DNA from: a virus
Length of the DNA: 42,096 bases
Strand: one strand, 5' to 3'
IMG/VR virus record: IMGVR_UViG_3300012936_000043
Span: 1 to 42,096 of that record
Shown: positions 27,394-36,301 of the stretch, piece by piece
Numbering within the stretch: the first letter of the stretch is position 1
Layout of the letters: each line of letters begins with the position of its first letter
Position numbers and translations under genes: made by a program
Notes under the pieces: model-generated
Told to the model about the DNA's origin: nothing
The model's database searches: none
Seen by the model: only the letters and a program-made list of their open reading frames with translations

Positions 27394-28264
27394 AGGCTTT
27401 ATAACAATTGGTATTGATACAGATACAGACAAAGTTAAAAACAATTATGTACTAGCATTAAGTCTGAAAGCATGTGATCCAACAGCAGAAATATGTATAG
27501 TAGTAGAAAAAAGCCAAAGCGATGCTATTGCTAAAAAATATGGAAGTGCATTTGATTATATAGTTGAGTTGCCATTCGGAAACACAGGATATGCAGATGG
27601 ATTTCACGGCAGTAATATTTGGCAAATTTTACACTGCACACCATTTGAAGAAACCATTTATCTAGATTATGATACATTTTTATTAGATGTTGATATACCT
27701 TTGTTGTGGGATAAGTTTAAAAATTATGATATTGCAATGCCTGTAAGTGCTAGAACTTATCGTAATCATATTATAAACAAAATGCACATGTTTGAAACAG
27801 AGATAGCCTATCAACTTCCTACATTTCATAATGAGTTAATTTATTTTAAAACTGGAAGTAAACTTGCTGTTGAATGGTTTAAATTAGCAGATCCGATTTT
27901 TCAAAATTGGAGAGAATCGTACAATGTATTTTTTAAAGAAAAAAAGCCGCAAACTTTTAACAAAAATATTTTGTGTAATTTAGTAACAGGAAATCTAGAT
28001 TGCTATCAAGAAGTAGGTATCTTTCTAAACAACTACTATGATTTACATACAAAAGGGCAATACTTCTGGAATGAAGATGTTCCTGTAGAATTAACTGAAC
28101 TATTAAATACTTGGTACAGTAGTAAATACGGTATGTTTATTGAAAACAGTTTAATTAATAGCGGTATTATACATTTCAGAGACGAAAATCTGATAACTGA
28201 AGAAATTAGAAATGACTTTAAATCAATTGTTGACTACAAAGAAGCCACCAGCCAAACAACGTAA
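27386..28264 (+). CDS. GT-A-type glycosyltransferase (DxD motif), no. 2 of three
   Basis: This 292-residue protein begins with a strand-helix unit (GFITIGIDTD, then NYVLALSLKACDP) and has TPFEETIYLDYDTFLLD, with DYD at 94-96 in the DxD position. That motif matches SPFEKTILFDTDYIV of the preceding protein in spacing and context, so the two are probably related. Later HNELIYFKTG and IIHFRDENL suggest acceptor-side strands and the C-terminal His seen in GT8-type enzymes. Its sugar is unknown. GGAGAG (27375-27380) supports the ATG at 27386. The gene overlaps its upstream neighbour by eight bases and the downstream one by up to 53. Confidence 0.65.
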   Translation: MSRGFITIGIDTDTDKVKNNYVLALSLKACDPTAEICIVVEKSQSDAIAKKYGSAFDYIVELPFGNTGYADGFHGSNIWQILHCTPFEETIYLDYDTFLLDVDIPLLWDKFKNYDIAMPVSARTYRNHIINKMHMFETEIAYQLPTFHNELIYFKTGSKLAVEWFKLADPIFQNWRESYNVFFKEKKPQTFNKNILCNLVTGNLDCYQEVGIFLNNYYDLHTKGQYFWNEDVPVELTELLNTWYSSKYGMFIENSLINSGIIHFRDENLITEEIRNDFKSIVDYKEATSQTT

Positions 28265-29216
28265 CTTTTATGTATATTTTGATGAGTGGACTGGAGGAAT
28301 TACAAACTTAACAAATAAACAGCGTTTGAATTCAAATGATCCGTTTTTAATTACTAGCGATCCAGTCGCTGGAGAAATTATGCTAGGCATTAGAAATATT
28401 AAAAAATACGTTGTTGCAGATTTAGTAGATGGATACAAATTAGTTCTTAAAGATGATTACCTCAGACTTAAAAAAGCAGAAGACTATCTAAGTAAAGTAC
28501 CACAAGTTAATTTTTCAGTTAATAGAGACGTTAATATTATTATGTACTTAAATTCGTATAAGTTAGAAGTTAATATTAGTCACGATCTTATGTATAAATT
28601 AACTGGAAAAATTTATGCTGAAAACGTAAACTTTCAAAAGCATGGCGAAACTTATGATAAAATTACGTTTTACATTGTAGAGAAAAACAATCCAATCCAT
28701 TTGTTAGAAACAATTGAAATTGATCCTGTTGAGCTACTTGAAAAAGGTTACATAATGTTTGACCTGAGTAGTTTACAAACTGTAATTGCACTTAAAAATG
28801 TAGACATACTTACTAGACGAATGTTTAAATCCTACGGTCTAAAGATAAAACAAACTTATGTAGCTTTAGATTATGGGTTAAATAGAAAGAGAAACAAAAG
28901 AACGCATAACAAAATTTTGCCAGAGACTATCGAAGAGTATACTGCATTTTCAATTACACCAATTGATGCAGGCTGGATAATTAAAAGTAACTTTAAGGAT
29001 CCACATGAACATAGAATATATAAGGATGTTAGGGTTTATATTACAGACGAAAACCCTAATGTTTTATTAGACGAAATTGTTTTACCTTATGATAGGATAG
29101 GTAATGAACAACAGTTTATTGCTTATACCGATGTTGATAGCAAAAAATGCAAATTGTTAATTGGAGAAGAAGGAATGAACATAACATTCAAATTTGAGGA
29201 GATGGTAAATGTCTAA
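28212..29216 (+). CDS. Unknown beta-rich protein in the modification cassette
   Basis: I do not recognise this 334-residue protein. It opens with RNFYVYFDEWTGGITNL, has a middle part rich in short beta strands (INFSV-like and IIMYLNSYKLEVNIS) and ends with paired strands (GWIIKSNFKDP, VRVYITDENP, NITFKFEEM). No signal peptide, membrane segment or cysteine motif is visible. It may be a virion protein or an accessory scaffold for the glycosyltransferases flanking it. The ATG at 28212 gives a 53-base overlap with the previous gene. TTG at 28227 or 28230 would shorten that overlap, so the start is uncertain. It overlaps the next gene by eight bases behind GAGGAG. Confidence 0.5.
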   Translation: MTLNQLLTTKKPPAKQRNFYVYFDEWTGGITNLTNKQRLNSNDPFLITSDPVAGEIMLGIRNIKKYVVADLVDGYKLVLKDDYLRLKKAEDYLSKVPQVNFSVNRDVNIIMYLNSYKLEVNISHDLMYKLTGKIYAENVNFQKHGETYDKITFYIVEKNNPIHLLETIEIDPVELLEKGYIMFDLSSLQTVIALKNVDILTRRMFKSYGLKIKQTYVALDYGLNRKRNKRTHNKILPETIEEYTAFSITPIDAGWIIKSNFKDPHEHRIYKDVRVYITDENPNVLLDEIVLPYDRIGNEQQFIAYTDVDSKKCKLLIGEEGMNITFKFEEMVNV

Positions 29217-30192
29217 TATGGTTAGCATAAATGATTTTGATATAGTTTATATCAGTTATGATGAACCAAATGCAGATGAAAATTATGCAGATCTCCTTGA
29301 AAAATGTCCTTGGGCTAAACGTAGTCATGGAGTGTGGGGTAGTGATGCCGCACATAAAGCCGCCGCCGCATTAAGTGAAACTGATCGTTTCATTACAGTA
29401 GACGCTGATAATATTGTCAATGACGACTTCTTTAATATTGAACTTGATATGAACCGAATCGGTCCTACTCACGTTATTAGTTTTGCCGCAAAAAATATAG
29501 TAAACGGTTTAGTATATGGCAATGGCGGAATTAAAATGTGGCCCGTAGATGTTGTAAACAAAATGCGTACACATGAAGCCGCACCTGAGAGCGATAAAAG
29601 AGCGCAAGTAGACTTTTGTTGGAATATTCATTATGTACAAATGAACAATTGGTATAGTTGGGTACATAATAATGGTAGTCCTCTACAAGCGTGGAGAGCA
29701 GGTTTTCGTGAAGGTGTTAAGATGGGTTTAGAAAACGGTGACATTGTACCACCTGAACAAATAAAAAACGTCTTCCATGAGAACTACAGACGTCTTATGG
29801 TATGGATGACAATCGGTGAAGATACACCCAATGGGCTTTGGGCTATATACGGAGCAAGACTCGGAGCATACATGACAAACATTACACGTCATGAATGGGA
29901 TTGGAGAAATGTACGTGACTTTGATTGGTTGACCAAGTATTTTAATACTGAACTTTTACCGGAGTTTGAAGATGGAACAGAAATGTGTCCACGTACAGGT
30001 ACAACTTGGAATAAAGAAAAACTTAAAGAACGTACAATAGAACTTGGTAGTGAACTCAGAGGAAAATTAGATCTAGAAATAGCAGATGTTGGTAAAGAAG
30101 GATCTCGTTTTTGGAAAACTGTGTATCGAAACCCAGCAAGACTAGGACCTCAAATTAGAGAAGATCAAGTGATAGAGACTATCGAGGATTAA
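29209..30192 (+). CDS. GT-A-type glycosyltransferase-like protein (DxD motif), no. 3 of three
   Basis: The 327-residue protein has an N-terminal strand (FDIVYISYDEPNADENYADL), a helix with GSDAAHKAAAAL and then DRFITVDADNIVNDDFF, with DAD at 65-67. This is the GT-A order: nucleotide-binding strand, helix, DxD. FAAKNIVNGLVYGNGGIKMW follows, a glycine-rich acceptor-loop type segment. I have seen this architecture in marine phage proteins annotated as glycosyltransferases. It is not closely similar to the two upstream GT-like proteins. The family resemblance is moderate and the sugar unknown. It starts behind GAGGAG, overlaps the previous gene by eight bases and is followed three bases later by the first radical SAM gene. 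Confidence 0.6.
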   Translation: MSNMVSINDFDIVYISYDEPNADENYADLLEKCPWAKRSHGVWGSDAAHKAAAALSETDRFITVDADNIVNDDFFNIELDMNRIGPTHVISFAAKNIVNGLVYGNGGIKMWPVDVVNKMRTHEAAPESDKRAQVDFCWNIHYVQMNNWYSWVHNNGSPLQAWRAGFREGVKMGLENGDIVPPEQIKNVFHENYRRLMVWMTIGEDTPNGLWAIYGARLGAYMTNITRHEWDWRNVRDFDWLTKYFNTELLPEFEDGTEMCPRTGTTWNKEKLKERTIELGSELRGKLDLEIADVGKEGSRFWKTVYRNPARLGPQIREDQVIETIED

Positions 30193-30195
30193 CCA

Positions 30196-31203
30196 ATGGC
30201 TCTCGGTGAACAAGGTTTTTACAATATATTAGATCATCATCATTCTGCCGCCAAGGACTGGGTTGTAGTAAATTGGAACTTGGGCAACATGTGTAATTAC
30301 AGTTGTAGCTATTGTCCAAGTATTCTTAATGACGGATCTTTTGGTTGGAACGACTTTGATATTATAAAATCATTTATTGATAGTGTAGTTGAACATTATT
30401 CTCCACGTAAAGTATATTTTGAATTTACTGGCGGGGAAGTAACACTATGGCGTGACTTTATTAAATGTGTAGAGTACATTAAAAGTATAGATCATGACAT
30501 TGGATTTATTAGTAACGGTAGTAGAACATTAAGATGGTGGGAAAAGAACAAAGACTTATTTGACCATGTATGTTTAAGTTTTCATCCCGAACATGCAAAA
30601 GCAGACCACTTCTTTGAAGTTGTAAAAATTATGAGTAAATGTTGTAGGACTCACGTAAATGTTATGGGTCATACAGATATAGAAAAATTTAAACTTGGTA
30701 TTGAACTTAGCGAAAAATTATGTCAAGAAGTTGAAAATATAAGCATGGCATTTCAGCCCTTAGTTGTCGACTTTGGCGAAGAAAGATTCCCATATACAAA
30801 CGAACAACAAACAATATTTGATGATCAGTATGTACTCTTCGGTAGTAAAGTAAAACATACTCGTGAATTTAAAATCTATCGTGGAAGTATGGATATGATA
30901 GATTCAATCAATGAACTACAAGCAAATAGTAGCGCACATCGCTTTATTGCTGATAATAGTAATAATTGGAAAGGTTGGGATTGCTGGGCAGGAGTTGAAC
31001 AGATTATTGTAGACTTCGATGGTAGTGTATGGAGAGGTTGGTGTCGTGTAGGAGGTATGCTTGGAAAAATGCAATATCCAAACGATGTACGTTTTCCTGA
31101 TGTACCAGTCAGATGCAATAAAAGTTATTGTCATTGTAATTTTGATATTATGTGTAAAAAAGTTTTACCTGAACATAGATATGTTGTTGAGGAAGATGAA
31201 TGA
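30196..31203 (+). CDS. Radical SAM enzyme with C-terminal SPASM-like auxiliary cluster domain
   Basis: The CxxxCxxC signature is C33-C37-C40 (MCNYSCSYC). It binds the 4Fe-4S cluster that cleaves S-adenosylmethionine. TGGEVTLW (79-85) is the SAM-amino-group GGE motif. The C-terminal part holds six cysteines arranged C263-x19-C283, then C307-x4-C312-x-C314-x5-C320, a pattern expected of a SPASM- or twitch-type auxiliary iron-sulfur domain. Such domains occur in enzymes that modify peptides or sugars. The segment around C263-C283 (NNWKGWDCWAGVEQ, VDFDGSVWRGWC) is repeated at the N-terminus of the next protein. The gene starts three bases after its upstream neighbour and overlaps the next one by four bases (ATGA). 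The substrate is unknown. Confidence 0.88.
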   Translation: MALGEQGFYNILDHHHSAAKDWVVVNWNLGNMCNYSCSYCPSILNDGSFGWNDFDIIKSFIDSVVEHYSPRKVYFEFTGGEVTLWRDFIKCVEYIKSIDHDIGFISNGSRTLRWWEKNKDLFDHVCLSFHPEHAKADHFFEVVKIMSKCCRTHVNVMGHTDIEKFKLGIELSEKLCQEVENISMAFQPLVVDFGEERFPYTNEQQTIFDDQYVLFGSKVKHTREFKIYRGSMDMIDSINELQANSSAHRFIADNSNNWKGWDCWAGVEQIIVDFDGSVWRGWCRVGGMLGKMQYPNDVRFPDVPVRCNKSYCHCNFDIMCKKVLPEHRYVVEEDE

Positions 31204-32585
31204 CACTTGTAAGTAATCCAGATGTACCATTGGACAACAAACAACTTCGTGTATATAGTAGTACAGGCGAATACACAAGAGTAAGTGTAGACGAAGCAAT
31301 TGCTAGGGGATTGAATAGTTGGAAAGGCTGGAAATGTAGTGCTGGTGTCAGAGGACTTTATATTGACTATGACGGAAACATATGGGCCGCAAACTGTGCT
31401 AGTGCAGATCGTAATAGTACTGCACATTTTGATATGGTCGTAGAAGAATGGAGACAGGAAAGAGAACGTATTTTTGGACCTTATCCTCATGTAAACTGGT
31501 ATAATGAAAACACAGAAGGTGGTTGGCCTTTACCTAAAGAAGGTTGGGAAACTTGTGAACAACATGTAAAGTTACAAGAAGAACTAAAAAAAGCTGAAGC
31601 AAAGTTTTTTGCTAATCTCGGTAAAAACATGAACAGCGAAGTTAAAAAATATAATACAACAGCTAGTGCTTGGAAGTGGGAAAGCACACTCGATGACACC
31701 AAAAACAATTGGGGTCTTATGGGTAACATTAGGGAAGGACTTGATATTCCCGAAGATTACTTAACTTGTCCTTACAATAGTTGTGGTTGCGGTGCTGATG
31801 TAATTCTGAGCAAATATAAAAATGAAAAACATAAGTTTTTATTAGATGTAACGCATAACGGCACCAAAGGAACAATGCGTACAGCTATGTATAGAGATGA
31901 ATTGAATACAAATAATCTAGTCGGTGCAGAAATGAATTTTGATATTCCATATCAAATATTATGGGATATAGGTCGTCGATGTAACTATAATTGTACTTAC
32001 TGTTGGCCCGCTGTACATAGTAATACTGAAAAGTTTCCTAGTATAGAAACAGTTATCACTACAATAGATATGATGATTGATAACTGGAGTAACGGAGAAA
32101 CTATACGTTGGAACTTTGGAGGCGGCGAACCGACTATGCATCCACAATTCTTAGATATTATTAAACATTTGAAGTCACGTAACCAATGGGTGCTTGTAAC
32201 TACAAACGGAAGTCGTAGTACTAAGTTTTGGACAGAAGCAAGTAAATACATCAACAGTGTAAACATGAGCGCACACTTTGCTAGTATGGACTTATACAGA
32301 GGCAATGAACAACGCTTTATTGATAATTGTAAAATTATTATGGATCATCATGATAAAGTAGATGACGACAATTGGCTAGAGATTAAACTAATGACCCCAT
32401 CAGGATTATTAGAACGAGCGCAAAAGTTTAGAGATAGAATATTAGAAATTGAAACTTGGCATCGACCTGGAGCAAATGGTAGACAAAAAGGTAGTTTAAG
32501 TCTTGTTCCTATTAGGGATATAGAAGATAGTAAGAGTTTAATAGACTATAGCGATAATGAGATAGAATTTTTTAAACAGCAATGA
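31200..32585 (+). CDS. Radical SAM enzyme with N-terminal auxiliary cluster domain (permuted order)
   Basis: The catalytic core is C-terminal: C261-C265-C268 (RCNYNCTYCW) and FGGGEP (GGE 308-310). The N-terminal 200 residues contain C46-x19-C66 and C190-x4-C195-x-C197. These spacings are the same as in the C-terminal auxiliary domain of the preceding protein. The surrounding residues also match: NSWKGWKCSAGV with IDYDGNIWAANC against NNWKGWDCWAGV with VDFDGSVWRGWC. The spacer between the two cysteine groups is longer here (123 residues against 23) and includes C119. The core stops at YSDNEIEFFKQQ, about where the neighbour's core passes into its auxiliary part. So the two proteins seem to be the same modules in opposite order. 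The gene overlaps both neighbours by four bases. Confidence 0.85.
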   Translation: MTLVSNPDVPLDNKQLRVYSSTGEYTRVSVDEAIARGLNSWKGWKCSAGVRGLYIDYDGNIWAANCASADRNSTAHFDMVVEEWRQERERIFGPYPHVNWYNENTEGGWPLPKEGWETCEQHVKLQEELKKAEAKFFANLGKNMNSEVKKYNTTASAWKWESTLDDTKNNWGLMGNIREGLDIPEDYLTCPYNSCGCGADVILSKYKNEKHKFLLDVTHNGTKGTMRTAMYRDELNTNNLVGAEMNFDIPYQILWDIGRRCNYNCTYCWPAVHSNTEKFPSIETVITTIDMMIDNWSNGETIRWNFGGGEPTMHPQFLDIIKHLKSRNQWVLVTTNGSRSTKFWTEASKYINSVNMSAHFASMDLYRGNEQRFIDNCKIIMDHHDKVDDDNWLEIKLMTPSGLLERAQKFRDRILEIETWHRPGANGRQKGSLSLVPIRDIEDSKSLIDYSDNEIEFFKQQ

Positions 32586-33418
32586 ACAATATTAAAGCCA
32601 AAATTAAAAAAGCAGATCCTGTTTTAATTTTATATCCTGCAGGCTTAGGTGGTGAACATATTGCTCACACATTAACTACATGCAACGATGATTTTGAAAA
32701 AACTGCAATGTTGTATAATGAAAAAGTAAATCAATTTCATACTGTTTGTGTGTTTAAGTATAGTAGTGAAATATCAGACATAAATGATGTAAGCACAGCA
32801 ATTGATATACAATACAAAGGTGAGTTTCCGAACACTAGTAAACGTATTGTTCTTAAAGATCATACTACAGAACTTTCATTTGAATTTTATAAAAAACATT
32901 TTCCTAATATAACAATACTATGTTTAATAGCAGAAGATACCGATAGTATTAATTATTTTGCTGAACTTACATTTAAAAAACTTGCAAAAAAGATAACAAG
33001 TCCTATTGACGAATGGTATGTAAAAAATGAAATAAGCCAAGATTGCACTCCAGAAGAAGCTGTTCATGTAATTAACCAAGTCAATAAATTTAGATGGGTT
33101 TGGAGACATGAAGCCCATATTTTAATAAATCATATGAGATCAAGAAACTCTCAAATAGATTTAGAACATTCAAATGACTTAACAAAAAGCATTTCTAACC
33201 ATAAACATGACATAATAAATACCAATAGAAAAATAGATTCGTATAAAGATTTTTTTACTAATTTCCATTTCATCTCAGTTGATGATTTAGCACTAACCGA
33301 CGATAGTGAAACTGTATGGCGAGAAATCAATAAACATGTTGGTTCAATTGATGTTGTGAAAGCAAAACAATTGACCAATGAATGGATCCGAAAGAACAAC
33401 AAGTTAAGTTTATTATGA
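32582..33418 (+). CDS. Unknown protein, possibly sulfotransferase-like
   Basis: The 278-residue protein begins with DPVLILYPAGLGGEHIAHTL, a strand, glycine-rich loop and helix unit that resembles the 5'-phosphosulfate-binding loop of PAPS-dependent sulfotransferases or another P-loop. KRIVLKDHTTELSFEFYKKH, then FPNITILCLIAED, resembles the second conserved strand of that fold. The C-terminal half is helical with RWVWRHEAHILINHMRSRN. No metal-binding or cysteine motif is seen. The sulfotransferase reading is a weak inference, helped by the company of other tailoring enzymes. It overlaps the upstream and downstream radical SAM genes by four bases each (ATGA), so it is firmly part of the operon. 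Confidence 0.35.
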   Translation: MNNIKAKIKKADPVLILYPAGLGGEHIAHTLTTCNDDFEKTAMLYNEKVNQFHTVCVFKYSSEISDINDVSTAIDIQYKGEFPNTSKRIVLKDHTTELSFEFYKKHFPNITILCLIAEDTDSINYFAELTFKKLAKKITSPIDEWYVKNEISQDCTPEEAVHVINQVNKFRWVWRHEAHILINHMRSRNSQIDLEHSNDLTKSISNHKHDIINTNRKIDSYKDFFTNFHFISVDDLALTDDSETVWREINKHVGSIDVVKAKQLTNEWIRKNNKLSLL

Positions 33419-35100
33419 GTGAAATAGAACTAACAAACGAAGAAATTAATCAAGACAATAAATTTGATTTGTCTATTTGGAGAAGTATGGACCAACGTAT
33501 CGAAATGGTACAGGATCCTGATTGTCCAGTAGAAGTTATTGAAGTAGTAATAGAACACGATGAAGATCAGCAAGTTGTACTAGGAACATTACTAAGTCGC
33601 CATATGAATGACGAAAGATTACAACTTATAAGTGATAAGCACGGTTATACTATAAAAGAATTAAAAGATAAACGTAAAGCTATGATTGCATTAAAAGACG
33701 ATGCAAGAACTAAAGTGTTTTGCGGAGTACCTTGGAATCATGTTAGTACTAATGCAAATGGTAGTATCAGAATGTGTTGTCAAATGATTAACAGTGACGG
33801 ATTTGAAGGTGAAGAAGCATTTGGCACAGTGTTTAAAGATGATGGTAATGTTCTTACTACTATGGATGATCTAAGTCAACACAGAAATGCAAAGCAGTGG
33901 AAACGTCTTAGAAAAGAAATGATGCAAGGTATAAAAAGTCCTATTTGTAAACTATGTTGGGATGAAGAAGATAATGGCATTGGTAGCAGACGTCAGTGGA
34001 CAAATGATATTTTTAATGATTTATTTGAACGAGCTGTAATTAATACTAGTGATGATGGCACTATTCATCATAAAGACTTTCCTATTGAACATTGGGATCT
34101 TAGATTTGGAAATAAATGTAACTTAGCTTGTCGTAGCTGTGGCCCAGGTGATAGTGACCTTTGGTATAAAGACTTTGTAGCAATGAATGAAAGAGATACA
34201 TTTCATACTAGAGGTGTTGGGGAAGTTAAAATTGACATAGACGACAAAGGAAAAGCTTCTATTAAAGATAGTCCGTTTGAATGGTTTAATAAAGGTGATT
34301 TGTTGTCAACAGTACAAAAAAGTTTACATGAGATTAAACGATTTTACTTCACAGGCGGCGAGCCTACTGTTAATTTAACACACAGAAAGCTATTACAATA
34401 TGCTATTGATAATAATTATGCTAAGAACATTACATTAGATTATAATACTAATATGGCAGGTGTACCTAAGGCTATTTTTGAACAATGGAAACACTTTAAA
34501 CAAGTTAATTTAGGCATGAGTATCGACGGTATATATGAACACTTTGAATATATTAGATATCCTGGTAAATGGCCTACTGCTCATAGAAATATGTTAAGAG
34601 TAGACAAAGAAGAAGGATTTGAAAACTGTAGTGCTAATATTACAATGACTGTTAGCATAATGAATATACTTCATGTTTTAGATATGCAATGGTGGATGAA
34701 AGAACAAGGTTGGGATCGTATTAACGAAAATATTATTATTCATAACTTGTATGGTCCAAGGCATTTAAATACGCAAAATATGCCTACCGCTATGAAAACA
34801 TATGTTACTGACAGATATAATAAGTTTTTTAAAGACATTAAAAAACAATGGCCAGATGATCTTGCTTGGTCTCGATTAGTAGAAAAACGTTTTCAAAGTA
34901 TATTACAACATATGAATGGATCTGAAGGCGATCCAGCAGATTGGAAAAACTGGTTTGTACAAGGACAAAAATTAGATGGCATTCGTAACGAAAATTGGAA
35001 AGAAAGTTTACCTGAAATACAGCAGATGATTACATTCTGTCAGGGTCGAGAAGGGAGAAAGCGTGATGTCAAATTGGTCTCAGCAAATAAAAGAAAATAA
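33415..35100 (+). CDS. Radical SAM protein with N-terminal twitch-type domain (N_Twi_rSAM-like), long form
   Basis: I take the ATG at 33415 (ATGA overlap with the previous stop), giving 561 residues. Residues about 33-80 (DPDCPVEVIEVVIEHD, then QQVVLGTLLSRHMNDERLQL) look like leucine-rich-variant or HEAT-like helical repeats. An auxiliary cysteine domain follows: C103, C121-C122 (GSIRMCC), C178 and C181 (ICKLCW). The core signature is C235-C239-C242 (KCNLACRSC), with FTGGEP (GGE 314-316). This order, twitch before the radical SAM core, matches the phage- and bacterium-borne family named twitch domain-containing radical SAM protein. The reaction is unknown. The C-terminus runs about 35 bases into the next gene, which is of the same family but lacks the helical repeats. 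Confidence 0.85.
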   Translation: MSEIELTNEEINQDNKFDLSIWRSMDQRIEMVQDPDCPVEVIEVVIEHDEDQQVVLGTLLSRHMNDERLQLISDKHGYTIKELKDKRKAMIALKDDARTKVFCGVPWNHVSTNANGSIRMCCQMINSDGFEGEEAFGTVFKDDGNVLTTMDDLSQHRNAKQWKRLRKEMMQGIKSPICKLCWDEEDNGIGSRRQWTNDIFNDLFERAVINTSDDGTIHHKDFPIEHWDLRFGNKCNLACRSCGPGDSDLWYKDFVAMNERDTFHTRGVGEVKIDIDDKGKASIKDSPFEWFNKGDLLSTVQKSLHEIKRFYFTGGEPTVNLTHRKLLQYAIDNNYAKNITLDYNTNMAGVPKAIFEQWKHFKQVNLGMSIDGIYEHFEYIRYPGKWPTAHRNMLRVDKEEGFENCSANITMTVSIMNILHVLDMQWWMKEQGWDRINENIIIHNLYGPRHLNTQNMPTAMKTYVTDRYNKFFKDIKKQWPDDLAWSRLVEKRFQSILQHMNGSEGDPADWKNWFVQGQKLDGIRNENWKESLPEIQQMITFCQGREGRKRDVKLVSANKRK

Positions 35101-36301
35101 ACATTTTTGCATACTACCTTTCACTCATATGCACTTAGGAACAGATAATGTAGCAAAGGTATGTTGTGTCTCTGATTGGAATGATAATATAACAACTGAT
35201 CTTACTGGAAAAACATTCGAAGAAATTTGGCACAGTCCTAATTATCAAAAAGTAAGACAAGATATGCTAGATGGCAAGCGTGTTAATGCATGTAATCTAT
35301 GTTACAAAACAGACGAAGAAGGAGGCGGCAGTGACAGATTTACACATAATCATTACTTCAGACCTCCATCAGACGATTGGGATATTTCTGTTGAGAATGG
35401 AAATACATTAGGAAGACCATTATGGCTAGACTTACGTCCTGGAAGATTTTGTAATCTTGGATGTAGGATGTGTTTTGTTGCAGTTAGTAGTACGTTTGCA
35501 GATGAACACAAAAAGCATCCAGAATTAGAAGCAGTAACAGGAGAGAGTTGGTTTGACTTACCTGAATGGATTGATAATCCTTCTATGTATGAAAGTTTAC
35601 AAGCACTTGTACCACATGTTACTACTATCAAACTTGCAGGAGGTGAACCTTTGTTTATGCCTGGAGTAATTAAATTTCTAAGATGGTGTGTTGAAAGTGG
35701 CAATACACACTTACGTTTAGATATTACAACAAACGGTACTAGAGGAAAAGGTAAAGTAATTAATTGGTTAGAAAAGTTTGATTCAGTCGATATTCAATAT
35801 AGTATTGATGGCATAGGATACACAAACGATTATATTAGACATCCAAGTAAATGGAGTGTAATCGAATCTAATTATCAAATGTATAGAGAAATTCCTACAG
35901 TAAACATGTTAAATATACTAAGCACAGTGCAAGCCTATAATATTTTTAATTTGCCTAATATTATTGACTTTTGGAAAGAACATACATCACATATGTTAGT
36001 TTTTAATTTTGTTAATTGGCCGACTGATATGAGTATAGAAATAATTCCATATGAAGATAGATTAGAAGTAGCAGATCAAATTGAAGAACGTATAAAAGAC
36101 CTACCAGAACATAGAAAAAAACAGGGTAGAATGGATGCAACTCTTTTCAAGCTAAGATCTAAATTTGATAACCTAGATGAGCGTAGACTTAAATGGGCTG
36201 AAAGAACAGTTATGTATGATAAAATACGTAATCAAGATGTAGGCTTAGTACATCCTAAATTAGCAGAGTATAGGGACGAATGGCTAAAGATAAAGATATA
36301 G
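35066..36301 (+). CDS. Radical SAM protein with N-terminal twitch-type domain, short form
   Basis: The 411-residue protein begins directly with the auxiliary domain: C15 (FCILPFTHMHL), C33-C34 (AKVCC), C76 and C79 (ACNLCY). The core follows with C129-C133-C136 (FCNLGCRMCF) and AGGEPLF (GGE 192-194), then ITTNGT and IQYSIDG strands. The N-terminal cysteine pattern C, CC, CxxC is the same as in the preceding protein, so the two are paralogues. I choose ATG 35066 over the GTG one codon earlier. AAGGGAG (35051-35057) fits either start. The start lies inside the previous gene. The function is unknown, but the two may act in sequence or as a pair. Confidence 0.85.
   Translation: MSNWSQQIKENKHFCILPFTHMHLGTDNVAKVCCVSDWNDNITTDLTGKTFEEIWHSPNYQKVRQDMLDGKRVNACNLCYKTDEEGGGSDRFTHNHYFRPPSDDWDISVENGNTLGRPLWLDLRPGRFCNLGCRMCFVAVSSTFADEHKKHPELEAVTGESWFDLPEWIDNPSMYESLQALVPHVTTIKLAGGEPLFMPGVIKFLRWCVESGNTHLRLDITTNGTRGKGKVINWLEKFDSVDIQYSIDGIGYTNDYIRHPSKWSVIESNYQMYREIPTVNMLNILSTVQAYNIFNLPNIIDFWKEHTSHMLVFNFVNWPTDMSIEIIPYEDRLEVADQIEERIKDLPEHRKKQGRMDATLFKLRSKFDNLDERRLKWAERTVMYDKIRNQDVGLVHPKLAEYRDEWLKIKI

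Noticed and set aside
31131-31490. Minus-strand open frame of 119 codons across two radical SAM genes
   Set aside because: It is antisense to two clear genes joined by an ATGA overlap, and its Cys/Thr/Ser/Tyr-rich translation shows no motif.
33382-33414. ATG 33 bases upstream in the long twitch radical SAM gene
   Set aside because: The ATG at 33415 forms the ATGA overlap seen at the neighbouring junctions, and the extra residues are simply the out-of-frame end of the previous gene.
35353-35703. Minus-strand open frame of 116 codons inside the short twitch radical SAM gene
   Set aside because: It is antisense to the radical SAM core and has no independent signals.
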